NCBI GenBank assembly: GCA_944341445.1
Contig: CALVLZ010000003.1
Coordinates: forward strand, 220,448 to 269,380
Origin: an uncultured Clostridia bacterium
Lineage (GTDB): Bacteria; Bacillota; Clostridia; Christensenellales; UBA1242
Direction of reading: 5' to 3'
Length of the DNA: 48,933 bases
Shown in pieces: positions 25,771-34,636 of this stretch. The notes beneath the pieces were generated by a model, which saw only the letters and a list, made by a program, of their open reading frames with translations, was not told the origin of the DNA and made no database searches. Each line of letters begins with the position of its first letter. Position 1 is the stretch's first letter. The translations under genes and the position numbers were made by a program.

Positions 25771-25935
25771 CATTCACCTCAAAATTTATTTTTTAATTTT
25801 CACATATTCCAATTTCTTTCAACAACAATGTTTTTTATAATCTCTAAGATTTCTGAAAAATTTTTAGGCACAATAAAACATATTTATTCTAAAAGAAATT
25901 TTACTTTATTAAACTTTAATTTCTCTACCATTAAA

Positions 25936-26340
25936 CTACAAACTTTTTATTATTTCATTTAAAAATTCATCAATTTCGGGGTCAGTTGCTTTTACCTACT
26001 TGTAGTCAGCATGCTCTTCACTAATCACAACATTTTCTTTTTGTTTTAAATTAACTAAAAAATTTAATTGAACACTGCATTTTATGTAATCTGCTTTCTC
26101 GCTTTCATATTGACTAAATGAGCATAATTTAACATCATCTTTATTTATTGTTATGCTAGTTTCTTCTTTTATTTCACGAATTAACGCATCAATCAAATTT
26201 TCGCCACATTCAGCATTTCCACTTGGAAACTCCCAACAACCAGCCATATCATCATCGTCATCAGTTCTTTTTAAGACCAAATATTCATCATTAAATTTTA
26301 ACACTCCACACATACAAATTTTCCATAGTTTTTGTTTCAT
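25936..26340 (-). pseudogene. Nudix hydrolase interrupted by an in-frame TAG
   Basis: The first 114 codons encode a Nudix hydrolase: CGVLKFNDEYLVLKR, then the Nudix box GNAECGENLIDALIREIKEE (G-x5-E-x7-RE-x2-EE, with Ser in place of the usual Gly). After EEHADYK comes TAG (25996-25998), exactly where the family usually has Trp (DYKWV-type), and the frame then runs on as VKATDPEIDEFLNEIIKSL to a second TAG at 25936. TGG to TAG is one change. TAG ends other genes here (GNAT, COG2426), so it is not generally recoded. The protein is either shortened by 20 residues or lost. Start and AAAGGAG are intact, so the change may be recent, or a sequence error. Confidence 0.75.
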
Positions 26341-26376
26341 ATTTTAAACTCCTTTATGGATTTCATTTAAAAATTT

Positions 26377-26453
26377 TGGTGCTCCACGAGGGATTCTAAC
26401 CCCCAACCCTTGGTTCCGAAGACCAATGCTCTATACAGTTGAGCTAGTGGAGC
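26377..26453 (-). tRNA. tRNA-Arg (anticodon TCG), CCA encoded
   Basis: The 77 bases on the minus strand fold as a cloverleaf: acceptor GCTCCAC with GTGGAGC, D stem GCTC/GAGC, anticodon stem TTGGT/ACCAA with loop CTTCGGA (anticodon TCG at 26419-26417), and T stem GGGGG/CCCTC with loop TTAGAAT. The discriminator is A and CCA is encoded. TCG reads CGA-type Arg codons. Confidence 0.93.
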
Positions 26454-26495
26454 ATAAATGATAATTTTTAAATGGAATTATCAAACCATAATAAC

Positions 26496-27080
26496 TTATT
26501 TTATCATATTAATTTTGTCGTAAATATCATACCAACTAAAAACTCTAGTTATGTTTTTATTGTTTTTTATTTGAGAGTTATATCTTGCATCATAGCAAAA
26601 AACTTTGCAGTGCTTTGAGATTTCCAATGTTTTTTGTGGACTATCTTCTATCATTATATCGATGTTGTTTTCTTTAATTTCTTTAACCTTTGTACCACTA
26701 GAAAAAACCAACTTATCAAATTTTATTTTATGTTTTTTTAACCACTTTTCCACAATCTTTTTCATTTGTTCTTTAGGTATAGTACTATATGTTAAATCTG
26801 CAACTCTATTTGTTATGATATAAATTTCGTGACCTTCTTTTTTAAGCAAATTTACAACTTCGCTAGCAAACTTTCTAGGTGGTTCTTTAAAATAATAAGT
26901 GGCTTTCAACCAAAACGCACCTTCTTCCTCGTCAACTACTTCGAATATTTCGCTTGTTGTATATCCTTTTGCGTTTTCTAAATGTTTATTTTTTTCCTTG
27001 ATAAAAAACGCACTTCCATCGTCTATCTGAAATTTTTCAATATCAGTTAAAACGCCATCTAAATCAATTCCGATTTTCAT
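26496..27080 (-). CDS. HAD-family phosphatase, 5'-nucleotidase (NT5C)-like
   Basis: The 194-residue protein begins with the HAD motif IGIDLDGVLTDIEKF, has ITNRVADL as motif II and, late, NIDIMIEDSPQKTLEIS as motif IV, giving the acidic metal site. FWLKATYYFKEPPRKFASEV and EIYIITNR match the YqfW/NT5C group of small nucleotidase-like HADs. The substrate is not readable. A ribosome binding site AAGGAGAAAG precedes the ATG. It sits upstream of tRNA-Arg on the same strand, with 42 bases between them. It is only distantly similar to the HAD at 22598-23221. Confidence 0.8.
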   Translation of the reverse strand: MKIGIDLDGVLTDIEKFQIDDGSAFFIKEKNKHLENAKGYTTSEIFEVVDEEEGAFWLKATYYFKEPPRKFASEVVNLLKKEGHEIYIITNRVADLTYSTIPKEQMKKIVEKWLKKHKIKFDKLVFSSGTKVKEIKENNIDIMIEDSPQKTLEISKHCKVFCYDARYNSQIKNNKNITRVFSWYDIYDKINMIK

Positions 27081-27183
27081 CTACTTTCTCCTTAACTAAA
27101 AAAATACAATAATATTATAACACATAAAGACCTTTAAACAACTTTTTACACAACAGTTTTATGTTAAAACAAACAAGTTATAA

Positions 27184-27212
27184 TTGAAAAATTAAATATA
27201 CTATGATAGAAT
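27184..27212 (+). promoter_or_regulatory. Promoter of queH
   Basis: TTGAAA (27184-27189), a 17-base spacer and TAGAAT (27207-27212) lie 20 bases before the ATG; AAAGGTGAT at 27222-27230 is the ribosome binding site. Confidence 0.6.
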
Positions 27213-27232
27213 GTGTTAGTTAAAGGTGATTT

Positions 27233-27814
27233 ATGAAAAAGTTATTATTACACGCTTGTTGTGCGCCATGTTCTAGTTCTGTTTTGGAAAGGCTAACTTC
27301 TGATTATGAAGTTACTGTGTTTTTTTATAACCCAAACATAACAGATAAGGAAGAATATGAAAAAAGGCTTAATGAATTAAAACGTTTTTTAAGTGTTGCA
27401 TATAACAACAAAATTGAACTAATTTGTGGTGAATTTTGCCCAAAAGAATTTTTTGAAAAAGTTAAAAACTTAACACAAGAGCCAGAAGGAGGCAAACGTT
27501 GTTATGTTTGTTACAAAATGAGATTAGAAAAAACCGCACAGGTAGCCCTAGAGCAAGGTTTTGATATTTTCACAACAACTCTTTCTGTTAGCCCATACAA
27601 AAATGCAAACTATATTAACGAGATTGGTGAAAATTTGCAAAAAACATACAATGTTGAATTTTTAACAAGCAATTTTAAAAAACAAAACGGATATAAAAGA
27701 AGCATTGAGCTAAGCAAAATTTATAACTTATATCGCCAACCTTATTGCGGTTGTGTTTATTCCTTAAATAATAAAAATACAGTGTTCAACGTTAACAAAA
27801 GTAAACAAAATTAA
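27233..27814 (+). CDS. queH: Epoxyqueuosine reductase QueH
   Basis: QueH performs the last step of queuosine synthesis in tRNA wobble position 34, reducing epoxyqueuosine, and replaces QueG in many anaerobes. The 193 residues show the family's cysteine motifs: LHACCAPCSSS (Cys9, 10, 13), RCYVCYKMRLEKTAQ, and YCGCVYS near the C-terminus, which bind an Fe-S cluster and a nearby metal, plus FYNPNI and TTTLSVSPYKN. Length is usual for the family. It is alone, with its own promoter and a strong hairpin terminator. No other queuosine genes are in the window. Confidence 0.95.
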   Translation: MKKLLLHACCAPCSSSVLERLTSDYEVTVFFYNPNITDKEEYEKRLNELKRFLSVAYNNKIELICGEFCPKEFFEKVKNLTQEPEGGKRCYVCYKMRLEKTAQVALEQGFDIFTTTLSVSPYKNANYINEIGENLQKTYNVEFLTSNFKKQNGYKRSIELSKIYNLYRQPYCGCVYSLNNKNTVFNVNKSKQN

Positions 27815-27822
27815 AACAATAA

Positions 27823-27860
27823 AAAACAACAAAAGTTAAAATTTTTACTTTTTGTTGTTT
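27823..27860 (+). terminator. Terminator of queH
   Basis: AAAACAACAAAAGT and ACTTTTTGTTGTTTT pair in a long A/T-rich stem, followed by TATTTTAT. Confidence 0.75.
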
Positions 27861-27934
27861 TATTTTATATTATTGTGTTTTGAAAACAGCAAAAATGTGA
27901 TAACATTAATATAACGTAAAAAAAGGCAAACTAA

Positions 27935-28609
27935 ATGTTAACAAAACAAACTAAAAAATTTGATTGCGAAATTTATAATAAAGAAAATAGTTATGCAAAC
28001 GCAATTTCACTTTTCTTAATTGTTGTTTGTTGTTTTTTTATTCTTTATTTTTTAATGTTTAACATTAAATACACAATAAAAGAAGTTTCTGGTCCAAGTA
28101 TGCAACCAACTTTGAACAACAACTCAGACCCAAAACAAAAAAATGATATCGTTTTAGTTTCCAAACTTGACGCACCAACAGCTTTTGATATTGTTATTAT
28201 GGACGATAAAAATTTAGGTTTAATTATTAAAAGAGTTATTGGACTTGCTGGTGATAGAATATCCATCAAAGCAGATAACACTTCCGAAACTTATGTTTTA
28301 TATAAAAATGGTGTTAAAATAAATGAACCCTATTTATTAGCAACAGAAACAATGGAACAAACATATTCAAACTTTCAAGAATTAAAGTTAAAAGAGCCAA
28401 ACAACTTCAATGAAAACGGCGAATATATAGTTCCAAAAAATCACATTTTCCTACTAGGAGATAATCGTTCAAACAGCACCGATAGTTCTGTTGTTGGAGC
28501 TTTCCCTATGAGCGAATATGTTGGTGTTGTAACCGATGTTGTATATTATGGTGAAAGTTTAATTATGTATTTAGTTCACTATTTCTTAGGTTTTCACATT
28601 AAATTATAA
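27935..28609 (+). CDS. lepB: Signal peptidase I
   Basis: The 224-residue membrane protease removes signal peptides. It has one N-terminal membrane helix (about residues 22-44, AISLFLIVVCCFFILYF), catalytic Ser55 in SGPSMQPTL, catalytic Lys99 in IIKRVIGLAGD, and the closing box FLLGDNRSNSTDSS. The C-terminus carries another hydrophobic stretch (LIMYLVHYFLGF). The ribosome binding site is weak (AAAGGC). Lipoprotein-like and signal-anchored proteins elsewhere in this window would not necessarily be its substrates; those with a lipobox use LspA instead. Confidence 0.95.
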   Translation: MLTKQTKKFDCEIYNKENSYANAISLFLIVVCCFFILYFLMFNIKYTIKEVSGPSMQPTLNNNSDPKQKNDIVLVSKLDAPTAFDIVIMDDKNLGLIIKRVIGLAGDRISIKADNTSETYVLYKNGVKINEPYLLATETMEQTYSNFQELKLKEPNNFNENGEYIVPKNHIFLLGDNRSNSTDSSVVGAFPMSEYVGVVTDVVYYGESLIMYLVHYFLGFHIKL

Positions 28610-28644
28610 TAAAAAAGCAAACTGTATTTTCTATTTATTAAAAC

Positions 28645-28682
28645 AAAAAAGAACTGTATTGTTTTCAATAAAGTTCTTTTTT
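28645..28682 (+). terminator. Terminator of the signal peptidase gene
   Basis: AAAAAAGAACT and AGTTCTTTTTT form the stem; the loop is 16 bases. It shares the AAAAAGAAC core with four other hairpins. Confidence 0.75.
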
Positions 28683-28760
28683 ACTTTAGAATAGAATATT
28701 CATAAGGTTTTTTAAAAATAAAAGTTTCTTATTTAATAAATAATTTTATAAATTGTTACT

Positions 28761-29303
28761 TTATAGTAGTTTTAATAACATATCAAATTTTGAATAGCCT
28801 GAGTCACTGTTAAAGTGTCCTCCATCTTTAATAATTATCTTTTTTGCTTTTATATTACCAACAAACATATCAAGTAAATAATAAGGCACATATGGGTCAT
28901 TTTCAGAATATATACATATTCTTTTTCTGCAATGTTTTTCAAAATTATTTATCTTATTTAAGAAAAAAGTTTTATTTACATAATCATAATCAGGTATATT
29001 AATATAGCCATTAAAACCACTAATGCTAATTAATTTATTAATCTTTAGATTGTTTTCAAGCACATATTTAACCACAAATATTGCCCCAATTGAACGTGCA
29101 ATGAAAACAGTGTCTTTATTAATTTTTTCTTTATATTTATCTAATTCTTTGCTCCACGCATCATAAGTTTGAAGATCTTTACCAATTGGAAAAGATATTG
29201 CATAACACTTAGAACCATTGTTTTTTATTTGTTGTTCTAACCAAGGAATCCAATGTTCTTTATTATCTCCAAAACTACCGTGAATAATAAAATAATTTTT
29301 CAT
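28761..29303 (-). CDS. RBBP9/YdeN-type serine hydrolase
   Basis: The 180-residue protein is an alpha/beta hydrolase of the RBBP9/YdeN family: FIIHGSFGDNKEHWIPWLEQ, Ser71 in ARSIGA, Asp136 in SENDPYVP and His163 in DGGHFNS complete the triad. It is similar in motif order and spacing to the middle part of the protein at 1922-3574 and lacks HTH and methyltransferase parts. The frame opens at 29315 with an ATG, but GGAG inside that start lies six bases from the ATG at 29303, which fits better. The natural substrate is unknown. It stands alone. Confidence 0.85.
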   Translation of the reverse strand: MKNYFIIHGSFGDNKEHWIPWLEQQIKNNGSKCYAISFPIGKDLQTYDAWSKELDKYKEKINKDTVFIARSIGAIFVVKYVLENNLKINKLISISGFNGYINIPDYDYVNKTFFLNKINNFEKHCRKRICIYSENDPYVPYYLLDMFVGNIKAKKIIIKDGGHFNSDSGYSKFDMLLKLL

Positions 29304-29315
29304 GAAATACTCCAT

Positions 29316-29637
29316 ACTTATTGTTTATAAATCTTATGCCACGACTTTTCAATTTTCGTTATATCATATATATGATACATTATTTTGTAACATTAAAAAA
29401 GCGAATTCTTTGTTTTTATAAAACAAACTCCTTTTTCATTAATAACATTAACCTTTATAAAACAAATAAAACACCCGCCACCAATTAAAAATAAAAAGTT
29501 TGTAACTATAAAATCTGTTTACAAAAATTCATAATAGTAAAAAAAAGTATACAACTAAAACTTTTGATTGTACACCTTTTTAATATTATGCTTCTTTTTT
29601 ATTTCAAGCAACTCCTAAAGTTTACTTTTTAACATTT
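29316..29637. other. Gene-free gap, 322 bases
   Basis: AT-rich DNA without a convincing gene. One minus-strand frame of about 43 codons is open here but has no start codon. The left part likely holds the promoter of the hydrolase; the right part holds the terminator of the minus-strand gene that ends at 29638. Confidence 0.5.
29546..29577 (-). terminator. Terminator of the anchored hypothetical gene
   Basis: On the minus strand GTGTACAA and TTGTATAC pair (one G-U), extended by A/T pairs, and are followed by TTTTTTTT. Confidence 0.7.
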
Positions 29638-30240
29638 TTATTCATAGCCTGGTGCTTTTAAGTCTGCAATATAACCATATAGACCACTTAAATGTGAAAC
29701 TGTTGAAACATAGTAATCACTCATAAGTGATGAACTAGAACCATTTGTTGAATCATAACGAACAAAGTAAATATTTGTTGCTGTTAATGTGTTTGAATTT
29801 TCAACTTTAACCAAAATCTCTTTATATTTTACTTCTTTTTCTTGCTCGTCTTTATAAACTTCACCATTTAATTTTAAAGTTTGTTCAGAATTATAACTTA
29901 TTTTAATAAAAACATTTTCGCTGTTTTTTGTGTCAGATTCTAAACTTGTTGTTGTTTTATTAACAACTTGCGCTTTTGCTTTTCCAGATAAACCACCTTG
30001 GAACAAGCTTGCAATAATGTTTTCTTTGAAACCGCTTTCTAAATAAGATTTAATTTGTTTTGCTTCGTCGCTTTCGTTATCATAATAGCTTAAATGTGAA
30101 CCATTTTTGTAAACATCAACGCCACCAAAATTTAGGTCAATGCTAGAATTAAAATTTATTTTAACTAAACTTAAAACTATTGTTGTTACTGCAATAATGC
30201 CTAAAACAACCGCTAAAATAATTGAAACTGTTTTTTTCAT
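29638..30240 (-). CDS. Membrane-anchored protein of unknown function
   Basis: The 200-residue protein has an N-terminal membrane segment (about residues 5-27, VSIILAVVLGIIAVTTIVLSL) and an outer domain that is Ser/Asn-rich with beta-strand patterning (FIKISYNSEQTLKLNGEVY). The motif LFQGGLSGKAKAQV stands out but I do not recognise the family. A sequence of Ser-rich residues (NGSSSSLMSDYY) is near the end. The ribosome binding site is AAAGGAATT. It is downstream of ftsH on the same strand, but a terminator-sized hairpin upstream suggests a separate transcript. Confidence 0.55.
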   Translation of the reverse strand: MKKTVSIILAVVLGIIAVTTIVLSLVKINFNSSIDLNFGGVDVYKNGSHLSYYDNESDEAKQIKSYLESGFKENIIASLFQGGLSGKAKAQVVNKTTTSLESDTKNSENVFIKISYNSEQTLKLNGEVYKDEQEKEVKYKEILVKVENSNTLTATNIYFVRYDSTNGSSSSLMSDYYVSTVSHLSGLYGYIADLKAPGYE

Positions 30241-30333
30241 TTAAAATTCCTTTTTTTCTTAATATCTTTAATGAGTATATAAGTTTTAATAATTATTGTC
30301 AAATTTTTAAAGCATTAAACAAGCATTTGATAT

Positions 30334-30377
30334 AAAAAATATTGCTAAACCTAAAAAGGTTGTGGCAATATTTTTTT
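30334..30377 (-). terminator. Terminator of ftsH
   Basis: AAATATTGC and GCAATATTT pair with an inner ACCT/AGGT stem, giving a long hairpin with A/T tracts on both sides. It is just past the ftsH stop at 30392. Confidence 0.8.
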
Positions 30378-30391
30378 GTTTTATAATTTAA

Positions 30392-32740
30392 TTATTCTTT
30401 ATTAGATTTGTTAGAATCGTTTTCTTTATTTTCTTCTTTTTTAACCTTTTCAACTTTTTCTTTTTTAGTTTTAGGTTTGGTTGTTTTCACTGTTTTTGTT
30501 TCTTTGTTTTCTTTCACTTTTTTAGTTGCTTTTTTATCTTTACCATTAGTTTCAGTTTTAACCACTTCTTTCTTTTCTTCTAACAAGTCTTCCTCTTCTT
30601 CTTGTTTCTCAGCACTCTCAATTTTTTCGATTTCTTTTTTTGTTTGTGCTGTTTCTTTTTCAACAATAGAGTTATATTCTTCTTCAGTGAAAACACCAGC
30701 ATTTTTTAAAGCATTTGCAGCACTTAGTTTTAATTCTTTTAATTTCTCTGCCTTTGCTTTTTCAATTTCTCTTTTCTTTCTTGCTTCTCTGCGTTTTCTT
30801 AACTTTTCTTTTTTGTTAACAAGTTCAACAACTTCTTCACTTGTTTTTCCTTCCATAATTGCATCAACTTCATCTTCATAAATTGTTTCTTTTTCTAACA
30901 ACAATTTTGCCATGTTGTGCAACAAGTTTTCATTGTCTTTTAAAATTGAATATGCTTTATCATAGCACTCATTCATAAGTTGCAAAACTTCATCATCAAT
31001 TTCACTTGCTGTTTTATCACTATAAATGCTTTGCTTTGAATAATCTCTGCCAATGAAAACCTCATTATCGCTTCCATAGTTAACAAAACCAAGTTTTTTG
31101 CTCATACCCCATTCAGTTATCATTTTTCTTGCAAGTTTGCTTGCTTGACTAATGTCGCTTGAAGCACCTGGAGTTATATCTCCAAAAATGATTTGCTCTG
31201 CAATTCTTCCGCCCATTGTCATGCAAATTTGTGCTTTTAATTCTGAGTATGTGTGGTATGAATCATCATCTTTATCAGTAACAGATGTGTAACCGCCAGC
31301 CATTCCTCTTGGAATTATTGAAACTTCGCTAACACGTTTATTTTCTTGTAATTTTTTAGCAAGAATTGTGTGACCACTTTCGTGATATGCTGTTAATTTT
31401 TTAGTTTTTTCTGTTTGATATGCACTTTTCTTTTTAGGGCCCATTAACACTTTATTAATACCTTCGGTGATATCTTCCATGCTGATGCTTGTTTTTCCTT
31501 CTCTTGCAGCCAATATTGCGGCTTCATTTAAAAAGTTTTCAATATCTGCGCCAGTGAATCCTGTTGTTAATCTTGCAATTTGTTTAAAGTCCACGTCTGC
31601 ATCAATAGGTTTGTTTCTTGCGTGAATTTTAATAATACCTTCACGTCCACGAACATCTGGAACGTTAACATAAATTTGTCTGTCAAATCTACCAGGTCTC
31701 ATTAAGGCAGGGTCCAAAACATCAGATCTGTTTGTTGCTGCAAGAACTATAATTCCGCTGTTGCTTTCAAAACCATCCATTTCAACCAACAATTGGTTTA
31801 ATGTTTGTTCTCTTTCATCGTTTCCACCACCAAGGCCTGTTCCACGTTGTCTACCCACTGCATCAATTTCATCAATAAACACAATGCAAGGCGCACTCTT
31901 CTTCGCTGTTTCAAACAAATCTCTAACACGGCTTGCGCCAACACCAACATATAACTCAACAAAGTCTGAACCACTCATACTAAAGAATGGAACATTGCTT
32001 TCTCCTGCAATTGCTTTTGCAAGCAATGTTTTACCTGTTCCAGGAGGGCCTACTAACAAAACGCCTTTAGGAATTCTTGCACCTAATGCTTTAAATTTAG
32101 CAGGATTTTTTAAGAATTCAACAATTTCTTGTGTTTCTTGTTTTTCTTCATCAGCTCCTGCAATATCGTTAAAACGAACATTGCTTTTTTCGCTTAGTTT
32201 TGCACGACTTTTACCAAAAGTGTTTCCTGGTGCAGATTTTCCTGAGAACAATCTCCACATAAACACTATAATAACAATCATAATTATTATGCTAATATAT
32301 GGTGTTATTGTTGATAAAAAACTTTCTTTTGGAGCAGGTGTTGTAATTTTAACAATTTCTCTATTTGCATATGCTGCAAATTCTAATTTTTCTTCATCCG
32401 TTCCATAGTTTGCTTTATAAACTTTTAAATTGTATTCTTCAAAAATATTAACAATATCAGCAGCTTGTTCGCTTGAAGAATATTCAATATAACAATCGGC
32501 ATATTTAGGGAATGGTTTATCACCTGTTGTTGTTTTTTCATCCACAAGCTTTATACTTAACGTTCCGCCAGAAACATAAACCTCAGAAATTTCCCCTTGT
32601 TCAAGCATAGGAGTTAAAGCTTCTCTGCCAACAGATTTTCCTGAACTTCCTGTATTTGATAACCAAAAAATTAATATAACGCAAAATACAATTAAAATAA
32701 TTGATATTAAACTAGAATATTTTTTATTTTTGTTTTCCAA
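30392..32740 (-). CDS. ftsH: ATP-dependent zinc metalloprotease FtsH, TTG start
   Basis: FtsH is a hexameric membrane protease that degrades membrane and regulatory proteins. I use a TTG start at 32740: AAAAGGAG lies seven bases upstream, and the promoter overlaps the ATG at 32779, so transcripts would begin after that ATG. The 782 residues have two membrane helices (about 10-29 and 145-165), an AAA domain with GPPGTGKT (about 231) and second-region-of-homology RPGRFDRQ, and the zinc site HESGH (about 454) with TPGASSDI. After the protease domain a tail of about 130 residues is rich in Lys and Glu ([19 protein letters not shown]), longer than in Bacillus FtsH. Function of the tail is unknown. 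Confidence 0.97.
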   Translation of the reverse strand: MENKNKKYSSLISIILIVFCVILIFWLSNTGSSGKSVGREALTPMLEQGEISEVYVSGGTLSIKLVDEKTTTGDKPFPKYADCYIEYSSSEQAADIVNIFEEYNLKVYKANYGTDEEKLEFAAYANREIVKITTPAPKESFLSTITPYISIIIMIVIIVFMWRLFSGKSAPGNTFGKSRAKLSEKSNVRFNDIAGADEEKQETQEIVEFLKNPAKFKALGARIPKGVLLVGPPGTGKTLLAKAIAGESNVPFFSMSGSDFVELYVGVGASRVRDLFETAKKSAPCIVFIDEIDAVGRQRGTGLGGGNDEREQTLNQLLVEMDGFESNSGIIVLAATNRSDVLDPALMRPGRFDRQIYVNVPDVRGREGIIKIHARNKPIDADVDFKQIARLTTGFTGADIENFLNEAAILAAREGKTSISMEDITEGINKVLMGPKKKSAYQTEKTKKLTAYHESGHTILAKKLQENKRVSEVSIIPRGMAGGYTSVTDKDDDSYHTYSELKAQICMTMGGRIAEQIIFGDITPGASSDISQASKLARKMITEWGMSKKLGFVNYGSDNEVFIGRDYSKQSIYSDKTASEIDDEVLQLMNECYDKAYSILKDNENLLHNMAKLLLEKETIYEDEVDAIMEGKTSEEVVELVNKKEKLRKRREARKKREIEKAKAEKLKELKLSAANALKNAGVFTEEEYNSIVEKETAQTKKEIEKIESAEKQEEEEDLLEEKKEVVKTETNGKDKKATKKVKENKETKTVKTTKPKTKKEKVEKVKKEENKENDSNKSNKE

Positions 32741-32769
32741 AATTTTTCTCCTTTTAAAATCTTGAGAAC

Positions 32770-32798
32770 ATTTTAACATATTTACGTTATTCTGTAAA
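32770..32798 (-). promoter_or_regulatory. Promoter of ftsH
   Basis: On the minus strand TTTACA (32798-32793), a 17-base spacer and TAAAAT (32775-32770). It overlaps the first ATG of the frame, so it supports initiation at the TTG (32740). Confidence 0.65.
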
Positions 32799-32965
32799 AC
32801 ATTAGAATTAATAAAAACCGCAATTTTTTATAAAATGGACTGATTTTTATAAAAAAATGCACTTTTTTGTCCCTCTTAAATAAAATTTGGTTAAAAAAAA
32901 GTGTGTTTTTTTAATTTTTGGTATAGATTATTTAACTTTTGGTTTTGTATAAATTTCTAAAATTT

Positions 32966-33493
32966 TTAAATTTTTGGCATTGAAAAGCTTAAATTAATGG
33001 CTTTTGCACAAACACTTGCCATATTTAAAACACTTTTTAATTTGCAACCTTTTAAAAACATTAAGTTGTTGCAACCAACCATGTTAACACACGCAAGAAT
33101 ACTCATATCTCCAGATATTTTTTTAACACTGTTAAACCCACCTCCAACAAAGCAACCACAATTGTTAACTTTTATGCTATATAAATCTTCAAGTTCACTT
33201 AAAGACGAATCAACAATCACGATATAACTATTAGGATATTTATCTTTTAGAAAACTAAAAACTTCATCAAAGTTTTTCTTTGTTACGTTAAAATTTAAGT
33301 TCCCATAAACTCTTGCTGGAATATTATATTTGTTAATCAATAAGTCGCCAACAATTGCTCCAAAACTATCTGAAACTATTTTATCTGAACCAACACAAAC
33401 AAATATTGGTTCTTTCCCGCTGTTTTGAATGTTGCAACTTATTTCGCAAGCCATTTTTAAAATTTCACTTTTAGATTTTGTTCCAAATTCCAT
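32966..33493 (-). CDS. yyaC: YyaC-type protein (DUF1256), spore-protease-like
   Basis: The 175-residue protein matches the DUF1256/YyaC family, related in fold to the germination protease of spores. IFVCVGSDKIVSDSFGAIVG contains the conserved Asp-containing block, followed by YGNLNFNVTKKNFDE, then VIVDSSLSELEDL and GGGFNSVKKISGDMSI. The canonical T-D-R-x-x-GDsLGP text is altered but the acidic positions remain. In Bacillus and Clostridia the gene lies close to parB/spo0J, and here parB is 2.1 kb away, so the context fits. Its presence suggests a spore-forming ancestry. The ribosome binding site is AGGTGAT. Its function in this cell is inferred. Confidence 0.85.
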   Translation of the reverse strand: MEFGTKSKSEILKMACEISCNIQNSGKEPIFVCVGSDKIVSDSFGAIVGDLLINKYNIPARVYGNLNFNVTKKNFDEVFSFLKDKYPNSYIVIVDSSLSELEDLYSIKVNNCGCFVGGGFNSVKKISGDMSILACVNMVGCNNLMFLKGCKLKSVLNMASVCAKAINLSFSMPKI

Positions 33494-33657
33494 AACATCA
33501 CCTGTTTTACATATTTATATTTAATGTTTTATATTTAATTAATTAAGGAAATTATTATAAATAATAACTAAATATTAACTTTATAAATAAAAATTATACA
33601 AATAAACTGTTTTTGAAAAATAATATCTTTAAATTTATTATAAATTATTTACAGATA

Positions 33658-33686
33658 GTGACAAATTTCGATAAATATGTTATTAT
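33658..33686 (+). promoter_or_regulatory. Promoter of the CvpA-family gene
   Basis: GTGACA, 17 bases, then TATTAT at 33681-33686, preceded by TGT (extended -10 element). The ATG at 33717 has AATTGGAGG. Confidence 0.6.
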
Positions 33687-33716
33687 ATTATTAACATAAA
33701 TAATTGGAGGACTGTT

Positions 33717-34493
33717 ATGCATTGGATTGACATTTTATTCATTGCAATAATAATCATATTTGCTTTCGTTGGAATTTATAGAGGTTTCTTCGATTCGATT
33801 TTAAATTTAATCGGAAGTGGCGTTTCTCTTTTAATTTCAATTTGGGCATGTAAACCTGTTGCAAATTTTTTAAATTCTATAACCGACGTTGATGCATTCT
33901 TTACAAAATTATTAAAAAGTTGGGGAATGCCAGACAAAGTAACCTTTTTAAATGCGGAATTTACAGCTGAAAAAATTGGAACACTTTGCACAATATTAGC
34001 ATCAATTCTTTTGGTTTGGTTGTTAATTAAAATTGCATTAAAATTGCTTGAAAAATTATTCGATGATATGACAAGTTCAAGCAGCACAATGAGTGGTTTA
34101 AACAGATTATTTGGAATGTTTTTTGGAGCAGCAAAAGGTTTATTAATAATATTTGTATTCTTAGGAATTTTAGGAATAATTGGAAAAGTAGAAGTTATTG
34201 GAGCGCCAATTAATAGCGCTATTGAGAAAACAACAATAACAAGAAATGTTTCAAATTATATAGACGAATGGGTTGATAGAAACTTAAGAGAAAAATTATT
34301 AGATTTGGTTAACGGCGCAACAGAAGAAACACCAACAGAACCTGAAACTCCAACAGAACCTGAAACTCCAGGTGAGGAAACAGGAACAGAGAACAAACTA
34401 AATGCAATTTTAAATGTAAATAAAAACTTTAAAGTTAACTTTGAACTTCCAGCATTAACTAATAATGCTTGCATTTTAAGCAGCGTGGCTTAA
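33717..34493 (+). CDS. CvpA-family membrane protein with Thr-Glu-Pro linker
   Basis: The 258-residue protein has four membrane segments (DILFIAIIIIFAFVGIYRG, a second near ISIWACKPVANFL, a third ILASILLVWLLIKIA, and a fourth LLIIFVFLGILGIIG). The motif FVGIYRGFFDSILNLIGSGV is the CvpA/YshB signature. CvpA proteins are membrane proteins tied to colicin V production and to envelope or purine-stress phenotypes; the role here is unknown. Residues 205-220 carry a repeat TEPETPTEPETPGEE, encoded by two perfect 18-base copies (34332-34349, 34350-34367), then a tail of about 35 residues. A much larger CvpA-like protein lies at 42911-46504. Confidence 0.85.
   Translation: MHWIDILFIAIIIIFAFVGIYRGFFDSILNLIGSGVSLLISIWACKPVANFLNSITDVDAFFTKLLKSWGMPDKVTFLNAEFTAEKIGTLCTILASILLVWLLIKIALKLLEKLFDDMTSSSSTMSGLNRLFGMFFGAAKGLLIIFVFLGILGIIGKVEVIGAPINSAIEKTTITRNVSNYIDEWVDRNLREKLLDLVNGATEETPTEPETPTEPETPGEETGTENKLNAILNVNKNFKVNFELPALTNNACILSSVA
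34332..34367 (+). repeat. Two tandem 18-base repeats in the CvpA-family gene
   Basis: CCAACAGAACCTGAAACT occurs twice in direct succession, in frame, encoding a Thr-Glu-Pro linker. Copy number could vary by slippage. Confidence 0.85.
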
Positions 34494-34516
34494 CTTTAAT
34501 TAATCTTAATAAAAAC

Positions 34517-34546
34517 AAAAAGAACATTTTTAACAATGTTCTTTTT
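34517..34546 (+). terminator. Terminator of the CvpA-family gene
   Basis: AAAAAGAACATT and AATGTTCTTTTT pair, followed by a T/C tract. Confidence 0.82.
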
Positions 34547-34636
34547 TCTTTTTATTGCAACCCTTTTGTATTATTTTGTATCAATTATTATAGTAACTAA
34601 ATAATAAATTAAAATTAAAAAATTTTTAATTTCGCA

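Noticed and set aside
25750..25962. Plus-strand frame opposite the CYTH and Nudix genes
   Set aside because: No ribosome binding site, Phe/Leu-rich composition, antisense to better-supported genes.
25996..25998. Reading TAG as a coding codon in this genome
   Set aside because: TAG ends the GNAT gene and the COG2426 gene normally, so general recoding is not supported.
29390..29530. 43-codon minus-strand open frame with a hydrophobic stretch
   Set aside because: No start codon and no ribosome binding site in frame.
31761..32408. 215-codon plus-strand frame within ftsH
   Set aside because: It is antisense to the conserved AAA domain of FtsH; the opposite strand is clearly the real gene.
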